Source of the DNA: Symmachiella dynata
GTDB lineage: Bacteria; Planctomycetota; Planctomycetia; Planctomycetales; Planctomycetaceae
DNA: 64,000 nt
Direction: 5' to 3'
NCBI RefSeq assembly: GCF_007747995.1
Contig: NZ_CP036276.1
Coordinates: 6,314,001 to 6,378,000 of the forward strand
Shown here: in pieces, positions 29,125 to 37,403 of the stretch
How the letters are laid out: the number at the start of each line of letters is the position of its first letter
How positions within the stretch are numbered: the first letter of the stretch is position 1
Position numbers and translations under genes: made by a program
Notes under the pieces: model-generated
The model's input: the letters and a program-made list of their open reading frames with translations, nothing else
Database searches by the model: none
What the model was told of the DNA's origin: nothing

Positions 29125-30258
29125 GTGCGAAAGACCGTGAAGATGCCCGCTGCCTCCCCCAAAGCTGCTGCCGAACAACCCTCCCCGCGGCTGATGTCGC
29201 TCGATGCCCTGCGCGGTTTCGACATGTTTTGGATCATCGGCGGCGCGGGATTTGTCGAAGCCGTTGCCGCTGCCATGAAACCTGAATGGGGCGAAAAGGT
29301 AGCATTCCTCACGGAACATCCCGAGTGGAATGGGTATACCGCCTACGATCAGATCTTTCCGTTGTTCATGTTCATCGTCGGCGTCGCCATGCCCTTTTCG
29401 TTGCTACGGCAACGAGATGCGGGGATACCCCCATCCAAACTGTATGCCCGCGTGATTCGCCGTGGGCTGTTGCTGGTACTGTTCGGCGCAATTTTCAACG
29501 GCATGCTGCTGCTCGACTTTGAAAATCAACGCTATGCCAGCGTGCTGGGGCGCATTGGGCTGAGCTACATGTTCGCCGCATTCATTGCCCTGAACACCAA
29601 TATTCGCGGCCAGGTGATTTGGATCGTTGGCATTTTGATCGGCTATTGGGCAGCGATGCGATTTATTCCCGTGCCTGGATTTGGTGCCGGAGACTGGACA
29701 CCGGGGCACACTTTGAGCGGATACATCGATCAGAAGATCATGCCGGGCGTACTCTACAAAGAGGTCCGCGATCCGGAAGGTTTGTTCTCCACGATTCCGG
29801 CCATTGCCACCGTGCTCACTGGGGTCTTGGCGGGACATTGGTTGAAGTTGAGCAAAAAGGAAGGCGAACAAAAAACGATCACACTCTTCGCCGCCGGAGT
29901 CGCCTGTGTCGCCTTGGCTCGATTGTGGAACCCTTGGTTTCCAATCAACAAAAACTTGTGGACTAGTTCGTTCGTGTTATACACGACCGGTTGGAGTTGT
30001 ATTGCTTTGTCGATTTCATATCTGTTCGTCGATGTTTGGGGCTGGAAAAAGTTGGCGTTTCCCTTCATCGTGATCGGCATGAACGCGATTACGATTTATA
30101 TGGTCCGCGAATTCGTCGACTTCCCCGCCATCTTTGAGTTGCTCTTCCAGCGAGGCCAACACAAAATCCACCCCGCCATTTGGGCCGGCGGCGAAATCTT
30201 TCTGGTCTGGTTGTTTTTGTATGTGCTCTACCGCAACAAGATTTTCTTGCGATTGTAA
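29125..30258 (+). CDS. DUF5009/HGSNAT-like membrane acyltransferase
   Basis: Up to 377 residues; the frame opens with GTG at 29125, and the ATG at 29143 is equally plausible. The opening RLMSLDALRGFDMFWIIGG is the signature of heparan-alpha-glucosaminide N-acetyltransferase-like and DUF5009 proteins. About nine to ten membrane segments follow, with conserved motifs DQIFPLFMFIVGVAMP and VLGRIGLSYM. These enzymes are thought to move acetyl groups across the membrane onto glycans. It is transcribed alone, divergently from the PVC heme protein gene. Confidence 0.88.
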   Translation: MRKTVKMPAASPKAAAEQPSPRLMSLDALRGFDMFWIIGGAGFVEAVAAAMKPEWGEKVAFLTEHPEWNGYTAYDQIFPLFMFIVGVAMPFSLLRQRDAGIPPSKLYARVIRRGLLLVLFGAIFNGMLLLDFENQRYASVLGRIGLSYMFAAFIALNTNIRGQVIWIVGILIGYWAAMRFIPVPGFGAGDWTPGHTLSGYIDQKIMPGVLYKEVRDPEGLFSTIPAIATVLTGVLAGHWLKLSKKEGEQKTITLFAAGVACVALARLWNPWFPINKNLWTSSFVLYTTGWSCIALSISYLFVDVWGWKKLAFPFIVIGMNAITIYMVREFVDFPAIFELLFQRGQHKIHPAIWAGGEIFLVWLFLYVLYRNKIFLRL

Positions 30259-30308
30259 TACGCGGCAATCGCCAACAGACATTACGCTGAAGGCATAATT
30301 CACCATAG

Positions 30309-30520
30309 CCTGGGGTTGCGAACGAAGTGAGCGGACCCCAGGTTGGCAATGGGATATTGCGACACAACCCTGAAAGGGTTGTTCACGCGCCCATCACCGG
30401 CATCGTTAGCCCCATGATTGATAAACCCTTTCAGGGTTTGTTTGACGTCGGCTTTCATTCCCAGGACGGCGCGGCTTTGCCGCTTACCCTGGGCTAACAT
30501 GTCAAACCCCTTCGGGGTTT
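30309..30520. repeat. Cluster of five hairpins (composite intergenic repeat)
   Basis: Five nested stem-loops in a row: CCTGGGG/CCCCAGG (30309-30342), ACAACCCTGAAAGGGTTGT (30364-30382), AAACCCTTTCAGGGTTT (30423-30439), CCCAGG...CCTGGG (30460-30493) with an inner GGC/GCC stem, and AAACCCCTTCGGGGTTT (30504-30520). The cluster lies between convergent genes and has no coding content. Confidence 0.8.
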
Positions 30521-30606
30521 TTGTGTTGTGACGCTCGAAATGATTTTCCGCCCGTTTCGGAAATATGACCGCCAATTACGACGACAAGTCGTCGGTTTGG
30601 GATTTT

Positions 30607-31842
30607 TTATTTATGGCGTTCGCCGCGGATGTAGACGGCTTCGATGCTGCCGGGGAAGGTGACTCCTTCGAAGGGAGACCAGCCGCATTTAGTTTTGAGG
30701 TTCTCGCGGCGGATGGTTGTCGGGCGGGCGAGATTTAACACCGTCAAGGACGCGACATATCCCGGCTCGATGCGGCCGAATTTTAACGGTGCTGTATAAG
30801 GATTCACGAATCGTCCCGGGTTCTCCGCACAAAACGCGGCGACTTGCCGGGCGGTGAAACCTTGCTCGGCCATCAGCCAGGTGACGAATTCGCCGTAGGT
30901 ATCCAAGTGCGGCTGCCCGGAAATGCCGGCGGCGTTTTCTTCCAGCGTGTGTGGTGCGTGATCGGTGGCCAGATAATCCAGCGTCCCGTCGTGGAGTGCT
31001 GCGAGCATCGCCTTGCGGTCGGCGATGTCTCGCAAGGGGGGATTCATTTGCATCCATCCGCGGTTTTCATCGGTGAGATCGGACACATCGTAATACAAAT
31101 GGTGCGGCGTGACTTCGCACGTCACGTCCAGCCCCTTAGCGCGCGCTGCGCGAATCAACGGCAGCCCTTCGCCCACGGAATAATGGCACAGCTTGCCGCG
31201 CAGCTCGTACTTTTCAATCATCTGCAGCGCAAACCGCGTCGCTGAAAGTTCACACTCCGCCGGTCGTCGTTGTTCATGTGTCGCGGCTGACTTGTGCTGT
31301 TCGAGCAGTTCGGGATCCTCGCAATGAAAACTCACGCACTGCCCACGATAATGCGCGAGGGTCTCATCCAAATCCGCTAACGTCGAGAAAAACAAATCCC
31401 CCACACTCGGCCCCATGTAGGCCTTGTACGGCACAGCAAACGACAGCGGCCGCGTCCCGGGCCCGATTCCTGCGTAGAGCGTGACTTGTATCGGCACATT
31501 GCGCGCCGCCAGATGCTGCTGCTTCGCCCGATATGAAGCATCATCAATCGGCGCGACCGGATTGTTGGGCATATCGGCGACTTGCACGACCCCGCCGTTC
31601 ACTGCCGCGGCCGCGGCGGTGCGGAAATCCTCTTTATAGGTTTGCGTCTCACTCTGATCATCGCGGGCGTGAATATGAATGTCCCCCATCCCGGCGAAGA
31701 CATAACAGTCCTCACCGAATTCCACATCCGGCGACCCGAGTTGCTCGCCAACTTCGACAATCGTGCCGCCTTCAAGTCGGATTTGCCCGGTCCATTCCCG
31801 TTCGGGATTCACAAAACGACCGGCGATGATGGTAGATGACAT
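30607..31842 (-). CDS. pyrC: Dihydroorotase, class I-like
   Basis: 411 residues of the amidohydrolase superfamily catalysing ring closure of carbamoyl aspartate in pyrimidine synthesis. The metal motif H56-x-H58 (GDIHIHARDD), the later histidines in SFHCEDP and CHYSVGE, and the catalytic aspartate in LATDHAPHT are all present. In place of the carboxylated lysine, the sequence reads KAYMGPSVGD, so the metal site may be mononuclear; the lysine in this segment remains a candidate. It is monocistronic, like other pyr genes in this group. Confidence 0.88.
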   Translation of the reverse strand: MSSTIIAGRFVNPEREWTGQIRLEGGTIVEVGEQLGSPDVEFGEDCYVFAGMGDIHIHARDDQSETQTYKEDFRTAAAAAVNGGVVQVADMPNNPVAPIDDASYRAKQQHLAARNVPIQVTLYAGIGPGTRPLSFAVPYKAYMGPSVGDLFFSTLADLDETLAHYRGQCVSFHCEDPELLEQHKSAATHEQRRPAECELSATRFALQMIEKYELRGKLCHYSVGEGLPLIRAARAKGLDVTCEVTPHHLYYDVSDLTDENRGWMQMNPPLRDIADRKAMLAALHDGTLDYLATDHAPHTLEENAAGISGQPHLDTYGEFVTWLMAEQGFTARQVAAFCAENPGRFVNPYTAPLKFGRIEPGYVASLTVLNLARPTTIRRENLKTKCGWSPFEGVTFPGSIEAVYIRGERHK

Positions 31843-31913
31843 ACTGGTGGACCTTTAAGCCGAAAAACTATTGACTTGGTTGTGCGGTAAGCGGCGTTTG
31901 GATTGGGTTTGAA

Positions 31914-32108
31914 TAAGAACCACGAAAGGCACGAAATACACGAAAAAAGAAAGGGGGTGATTTCTACAACTGGTATCAAAACCCTCTGACGCGTCGCACA
32001 CGCACTTGTGTTCTAGATTCTCGAACAGGCGCAACCGGGTTTTGAAACTGGTTCGAGTCTTCTTTTTTTATCGTTTTCGTGTCTTTCGTTTTTTTCGTGG
32101 TTCCTCTT
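31914..32108 (+). repeat. Palindromic element copy 4 flanked by inverted CACGAAA tracts
   Basis: Copy 4 of the dispersed ~92-bp element (31965-32055) has the same TCTGACGCGTC and GCGCAACCGGGTTTTGAAAC blocks. It is enclosed by two inverted A-rich tracts, ACCACGAAAGGCACGAAAT on the left (31917 on) and TTTTCGTGTCTTTCG with TTTCGTGGTTCC on the right (32073-32105). The whole forms a large nested palindrome between pyrC and the FAD oxidoreductase gene. Confidence 0.85.
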
Positions 32109-32152
32109 TTATTTTTTGTAGCGAAGCTGCCAGACGCTCAACCGTGGTGCGT

Positions 32153-33805
32153 TCACTCTGTTGGAAGTTCAAGAACTTGTCCGCGTTTCAGTAATTCTTT
32201 TTGCAGTTTTTCTGCGGAGACATCCTGCACGGTTAGTCCTTCGTCGATCGCCATCACCGCTGCTGTGGCGGTGGACTGGCCGAGGATCATGAAGACTGGT
32301 TCCATGCGAATGGAGCCGAAGGCGATGTGCGAACTGGAGACGCAGACCGGGACCAACAAATTGTCGCATTGGCCCCGTTTGGGGACCAGCGCGCGATAGG
32401 CGATTTGGTACGGCCCGCGAGTGGAGCGGCCGATGTCCCCTTCGTTTTGCACATGTCCGTCGGGTGTGACGTACCGCTGCACGTTGTGCGAATCCATGCC
32501 GTACGACCCCATGCCGACCGAATCGGGGATCGGTGGTTTGTTGAGCAGTTCATTTTCGGTAATCACAAAGTCGCCCACCATGCGACGGGCTTCGCGGACA
32601 TAGATTTGGTGCGGCCAATGACCGTTGTCGACGAATTCGTCTTCTGCCAATCCCCATTGTTGCATCTCCTGTTGCACCTCTTTGGGGATGCGGGGATCGT
32701 GGGCGATGAAATACAGCCACCCTTTTTGGTAGGTTTCATGCTCGGCGATAATTTCGCGGCGTCGCTCATATGAGGCTTCCGGATAGTCGTAGTTGTAACC
32801 GATGTTGTCGGTGCTCATCGGGCCGTGATTGTTGGTGTCGGTTTTGTGGTTGGGGATGGGGTCGAATTTGTTAAACGTCTCACGCCAACCCGCATTAAAA
32901 ATCCGCACGAGTAGTTCGTACTGCGCCGGGTCGTAGCCTTCCGGTTTGGGGAACGGCACACGGTTCTCAGGATCGTCCGTCAGGCACATGCGGAAGCAGT
33001 ATGCTTGAATCTTTTTGTCTGCTGCCCCATATTCCCCCGGCGGCTCCGCACTGATCCGCGGGAGCAATCCACTCTGCGGATCGCCGGGCGTGCGGTATGG
33101 GCTGATTGGCGTTTTCACCGCACCAAAGTGATGTTTGTGATGCAGCACGCCGGTTTGCACGCCGTTCCACTGCTCGCCGTATTGGCTTTTCGCCTCGCGG
33201 CCGATGGTATATTCCACACCGGCGGCTGCCATCAGATCCCCTTCGTAGGTGGCGTCGATGAACATTTGCCCGCTGTAGGTTTTGCCACTGAGGGTGGTGA
33301 TCGAGGTGATCTTCGCGCCTTCTTTTTTAACCCCCTTCTCGCGGTCGAGCCATTCATCGCGATGCACCGGGATTTCGTGTTCGCGAATCAGATCTTCAAA
33401 GACCGACTCGGCCACATGGGGTTCAAAAATCCACATGGTGCGCTGCGCGCCGTCGATGGCAGGGGTTCCCTGTCCGCGTCCGCCATACTCTTCGCGAGGT
33501 TGCCACTTCCAGGCCTCGGGGGTTTGATAATGCTTCCACACGCGGTGATAGAAATCGCGGGCCAATCCGCCGATGACCGCTTTGTTTCCGGTATCGGTCC
33601 AGCCCAGTCCACCGCTCGACAGCCCGCCCAGATGTTTATCCGGCGAAACCATCACCACCGATTTGCCCGATTGCTTGGCTTCGACGGCGGCCGTGACGGC
33701 GGCGGAGGTGCCTCCGTAGATGACCACATCAAATTCGGCGGCCGGCAGCGCCGTTGTCGTGAGACCCATGACCAACAAGGCAATCACGATAGGTTTGACA
33801 CGCAT
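32153..33805 (-). CDS. Secreted FAD-dependent oxidoreductase
   Basis: 550 residues with a signal peptide (residues 1-22). The FAD-binding Rossmann motif begins FDVVIYGGTSAAVTAAVEA and is followed by GGLSSGGLGWTD, the pattern of the FAD_oxidored family (PF12831) common in planctomycetes. The C-terminal part ends with the second FAD-binding segment near ATAAVMAIDEG. The substrate is unknown. It is monocistronic, upstream of a region without genes on the plus side. Confidence 0.88.
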   Translation of the reverse strand: MRVKPIVIALLVMGLTTTALPAAEFDVVIYGGTSAAVTAAVEAKQSGKSVVMVSPDKHLGGLSSGGLGWTDTGNKAVIGGLARDFYHRVWKHYQTPEAWKWQPREEYGGRGQGTPAIDGAQRTMWIFEPHVAESVFEDLIREHEIPVHRDEWLDREKGVKKEGAKITSITTLSGKTYSGQMFIDATYEGDLMAAAGVEYTIGREAKSQYGEQWNGVQTGVLHHKHHFGAVKTPISPYRTPGDPQSGLLPRISAEPPGEYGAADKKIQAYCFRMCLTDDPENRVPFPKPEGYDPAQYELLVRIFNAGWRETFNKFDPIPNHKTDTNNHGPMSTDNIGYNYDYPEASYERRREIIAEHETYQKGWLYFIAHDPRIPKEVQQEMQQWGLAEDEFVDNGHWPHQIYVREARRMVGDFVITENELLNKPPIPDSVGMGSYGMDSHNVQRYVTPDGHVQNEGDIGRSTRGPYQIAYRALVPKRGQCDNLLVPVCVSSSHIAFGSIRMEPVFMILGQSTATAAVMAIDEGLTVQDVSAEKLQKELLKRGQVLELPTE

Positions 33806-33920
33806 AGTGAGAACGAATTCTATGAAAAAAGGTGGCTGAAATATTTATGACCATTTGTGCGGTGGGCGTCCGGCCCATTCTACTACGGTCGTGCAAAATT
33901 GCGACGTCGACCGGCGGCCT

Positions 33921-35060
33921 TCAGTCATCGGTTGGATTCATACGCCCGTGGATATAAACATCCCCGCCCACGATGGTCATCGATGGACTGTTCAGCGACG
34001 GCAGAGCGGGGATCTGTTCCAGGCCAATACCACCAACGGGGGTGACGGCGGAGAGGCCTCCCACAATTTTGGGAGCGACGAACACATGCACTTCATCGGC
34101 GAGTTGTTCATCGAACAACGATCCCAGCACAGTTCCTCCCCCTTCGAATAGCACATTGGTCATTTGCCGACGGCCTAACTCATCCAACAACGCACCGAGC
34201 GGTACCCCGGTTCCTGCAGGGGAGGCGAATTGGACTACTTCGACGCCGGCACTTCGCAGTTGTTCCACGCGCTCTGGCGAGGCTTCGTTGCGTGTTGCTA
34301 ACAGCAAGGGAGCTTCGGAGATTGTTTTGACCAATTGCGAATCCAGCGGCATTTCCGCTTGCGAATCAACGACTACGCGGGTTGCCGTCCGCGGACCGAC
34401 CGGGCGTGCGGTTAATAAGGGATCGTCACTGGCGACGGTCTTCGCACCCGCGACAATCGCATCCATCCGTCCCCGCAATTCATGCACAATCGCCCGCGAT
34501 TCGGGGCTGGAAATCCATTGGGAATGCCCGGTTCGTGAGGCCAACTTTCCGTCGAGCGTCATAGCCCACTTGGCGTGTACATACGGCCGACCGGTTGTGA
34601 GCAGTTTTAGAAACGGGGCGATCGATGCGCGGGCGTCGGATTCCAGCAACCCCACCTCGACCTCGACCCCCGCTTCTCGCAACTGCTGCACCCCACGACC
34701 AGCGGTGTGCGGCGAGGGATCGAGCATGGCGACAACGACCTTAGAAAACCCCGCATCAATGACCGCTTGAGAGCAGGGGGGGGTTTTTCCGTGATGTGAG
34801 CAGGGTTCCAACGTCACAAACAGCGTTTGACCGGCGGTGTTTCCGCCAGCTGCGGCGATGGCGTTGACCTCGGCGTGCGGGCCACCGAATTGTTGGTGGT
34901 GCCCTTCACCGATCAGCGTTCCTTGCTCATCTACAATCACCGCCCCGACTTGCGGATTTGGTTCGACCCGCCCGGTCCCCCAGGCGGCGATTTCCAAGGC
35001 GCGGCGCATGGCGGCTTCGGCGTCAGAAAATGTTCTAGCTGGCATAGCGATTTCGCTCAC
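33921..35060 (-). CDS. ribD: Bifunctional riboflavin biosynthesis deaminase/reductase RibD
   Basis: 379 residues from a GTG at 35060; the ATG five codons on is the alternative. The N-terminal cytidine-deaminase-like domain has H62-A-E64 and the zinc cysteines C87 and C96 in PCSHHGKTPPC. The C-terminal reductase domain follows from about residue 150 (GRPYVHAKWAMTLDGKLAS). It catalyses two consecutive steps from GTP-derived pyrimidine to ribitylamino-uracil precursor. It lies 43 bp after the second BatA-like gene on the same strand and is probably co-transcribed with it, an unusual linkage. Confidence 0.95.
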   Translation of the reverse strand: MSEIAMPARTFSDAEAAMRRALEIAAWGTGRVEPNPQVGAVIVDEQGTLIGEGHHQQFGGPHAEVNAIAAAGGNTAGQTLFVTLEPCSHHGKTPPCSQAVIDAGFSKVVVAMLDPSPHTAGRGVQQLREAGVEVEVGLLESDARASIAPFLKLLTTGRPYVHAKWAMTLDGKLASRTGHSQWISSPESRAIVHELRGRMDAIVAGAKTVASDDPLLTARPVGPRTATRVVVDSQAEMPLDSQLVKTISEAPLLLATRNEASPERVEQLRSAGVEVVQFASPAGTGVPLGALLDELGRRQMTNVLFEGGGTVLGSLFDEQLADEVHVFVAPKIVGGLSAVTPVGGIGLEQIPALPSLNSPSMTIVGGDVYIHGRMNPTDD

Positions 35061-35103
35061 ATGGCGACTGAGGAGAGTTGGCGGAGGCAGCAGGCACTCC
35101 GCA

Positions 35104-37383
35104 TCAAACCATTCCCCGTTTTTTCCTGAGAAACCATTCGGTCGACATCACACCGACAAAACAGACCAATAAGATCCAGTTGTCCCACAACGAAACCACC
35201 TTGTTTTGCGTCAGTTGACGATTGATGCCCTTGTCGATCAATTCCTCAAGAAAACCGCGAAAATCTTCCGGCAACAGAAACCGTCCTTGCGTGACCGACG
35301 AGATCTCTTGCAGCAACGACGGGTCGGCTGCCGGGTTGTACATTTCCAAATCTTGTTCGAAGACCACAAACCGCGCCTTGGCACTGTAACCCAACGGCTT
35401 GCCATTTCGCACGGCGCTGACTTCCACGCGATACTCGCCCGGCAAAGCGGATTCGGCGAATTCACCGAAATTCAAATCTCCGCTGCGTTGAGGAGCCACG
35501 GGATATCGTTTGTCCTCCGGGCCGACCACCTGTGTTTGAAATTTGACGTCGGTGAGCGGTTTACCCTCTTCGTCGCGGGCGCCGAAGGTGAAGGGGACTT
35601 TTTGTCCGGGACGAAACCGTCGTCCTTCTAGTTTGACCCACACCGAATCATCGCCTTGTGAGTCCTTGTTCGCCAACCACAAGATCACTTGCCGCCAGAA
35701 CTGTTGATGTTCTTTGGCGAAGCCCGCCAGGTACCACAGATACGTGGTGTCGCCAGCAAACGCCATCACACGGCCGGGGTTGTATTCTTGGGCGATCAAC
35801 AACGGTTGTTGCATCTCGGTTTCTGCTAGCACGCGGGCCAGTCCCAATTTTTTCGGCGTGAGTTTGGTTGCTCCCTCCAGTTTGGGAAGTTGTTCCCAAC
35901 CGGTATTGTCGTCGCCGAGATTCCCCATCCGCATCACAAAATCGCCGCGGCCTTCGGCGGTCGGCAGCATTTGTACCGGATTCGAGATTTGCAAACTCTC
36001 ATCGAGTTCGTCCTCATTGAGGATCTCCGTGGGATACATCACCACCGGCAGCAGATCTTGTAGCGGCGTCGTTGCATAGCCGCCGGCACCGAAACTGTGA
36101 AACCCGCCGGTCATGATCAAGCCAGCACCTTGACTGACAGCTTCAGCCAAACGCCGCAGGTTCCGTTCGCCGAAAACCTTGGCAGGGACGTCGCCGATGA
36201 TGTAGACGTCATATCGGCCGGGTTCGAACCATTCGTCATTGATTTTCGTCGGCTCAGCTTCGCCGCGATACCGGACAATTTGACGGTCGATTTGAATATC
36301 GGGCGAGCGGCCAACCTCGGCCAGCTTTCCCATTTCCGGCCGCCAAACATCGAAGTAAGCGACGCTCAGCCCGCCTTTGAGAACCGTGACAAACGTGGTG
36401 AGCACATTGTTGGTGGTGATCAACTCGCCTTCGAGCGGCTCGACTTCGATCGAGATTTTGTATTCGCCCGCGTATTGCGGCGTCCATGTAAACTCGACCG
36501 GCAGCACGTCTTGTGTGCGGGTCGTGCGCAGCTTCTGCGCTGGTGCTGCCAATTTCATGTTGTTCTTGTTGGGATCGCGAATGCTGGGATCTTCGACCAT
36601 CAACTTGACCGTCAAATCGCGATTGGCGACCCCCAAGGCGCGAATATTTGCTCCGACCAGCACTTGGTTTTTTTCAAACACCGTTGGATTGACCTTCAGG
36701 TCTTCAGCGATCTGGTCCATCGTCGAATCCGTAAGGCTCGACGAACCGACGCCGACGGTGTGTATCGGCGCATTGTGTGCTGCCCGGTATTGGCGGACTG
36801 CTCCACGGGGATCGATATCGAACGGCGGCAGCGCCCGTTGTGCTCCATCACTGAACAGAAACACACCGGTCACGACATCGGGTTGCAGGGTGCGGGTTAG
36901 GTATTCCAAGGCATGACCGATGGCCGTCATCTCCCCATCGGCGGCCGACGAGGGTTTGTCTACCTGGGTGATCTCACTGTTGAACTCGTAATGCACGACT
37001 TCAACTTTTTCTTTGATCTGGTCCAACAAGTCTTGATTGTCGGCCAAGATTTTTAGAATCGTCTCCCAGCGTGTCAGCCCCCCCGGGCCGTCGGCAAGAT
37101 CCAAGCTCCGCGAGTTTTCATGCACGAGAACCAACTGCCCGGCGCGCTCATCGGTTTCAGTCAGAACCAACGACGGTCGGAACATCGCCCAGATCAATAG
37201 CAAGGCTGCTACCGTTCGCAGCCCCAACAACCAGAATCGCGTGCCCCGTGATAAATGCGCGACCCGTTGCCGATAGGAACGCAGGACGATCACCAACAAC
37301 AGTACCGAAACCACGACCACCACCGGCCAAGGCCAGATGGGTTCAATCCGCGGTTGCAGGTTGTCGGGGAAGATGTCGTACAT
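35104..37383 (-). CDS. Membrane protein with von Willebrand-type and amidotransferase-like domains
   Basis: 759 residues. Two N-terminal membrane segments (about 18-35 and 53-70) precede a VWA-like domain that begins LVLVHENSRSL and runs to about 210; the MIDAS is incomplete (HENSRS in place of DxSxS). A domain near residues 375-470 resembles the glutamine-amidotransferase-like part of BatA/CoxE-linked proteins (VYIIGDVPAKVF, GAGLIMTGGFHSFGAGGY). A final membrane segment is near the C-terminus. It ends 43 bp before ribD and begins 20 bp after the BatA-like gene. Confidence 0.8.
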   Translation of the reverse strand: MYDIFPDNLQPRIEPIWPWPVVVVVSVLLLVIVLRSYRQRVAHLSRGTRFWLLGLRTVAALLLIWAMFRPSLVLTETDERAGQLVLVHENSRSLDLADGPGGLTRWETILKILADNQDLLDQIKEKVEVVHYEFNSEITQVDKPSSAADGEMTAIGHALEYLTRTLQPDVVTGVFLFSDGAQRALPPFDIDPRGAVRQYRAAHNAPIHTVGVGSSSLTDSTMDQIAEDLKVNPTVFEKNQVLVGANIRALGVANRDLTVKLMVEDPSIRDPNKNNMKLAAPAQKLRTTRTQDVLPVEFTWTPQYAGEYKISIEVEPLEGELITTNNVLTTFVTVLKGGLSVAYFDVWRPEMGKLAEVGRSPDIQIDRQIVRYRGEAEPTKINDEWFEPGRYDVYIIGDVPAKVFGERNLRRLAEAVSQGAGLIMTGGFHSFGAGGYATTPLQDLLPVVMYPTEILNEDELDESLQISNPVQMLPTAEGRGDFVMRMGNLGDDNTGWEQLPKLEGATKLTPKKLGLARVLAETEMQQPLLIAQEYNPGRVMAFAGDTTYLWYLAGFAKEHQQFWRQVILWLANKDSQGDDSVWVKLEGRRFRPGQKVPFTFGARDEEGKPLTDVKFQTQVVGPEDKRYPVAPQRSGDLNFGEFAESALPGEYRVEVSAVRNGKPLGYSAKARFVVFEQDLEMYNPAADPSLLQEISSVTQGRFLLPEDFRGFLEELIDKGINRQLTQNKVVSLWDNWILLVCFVGVMSTEWFLRKKRGMV

Positions 37384-37403
37384 GGAGAATCCGCAGTAGG
37401 CCC

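Noticed and set aside
33005-33850. 281-codon open frame antisense to the FAD oxidoreductase
   Set aside because: It mirrors the codon pattern of the real gene and has no family features; a shadow of high-GC coding sequence.
36097-36900. 267-codon plus-strand frame opposite the VWA membrane protein
   Set aside because: Low-complexity shadow without motifs; minus-strand product is well supported.
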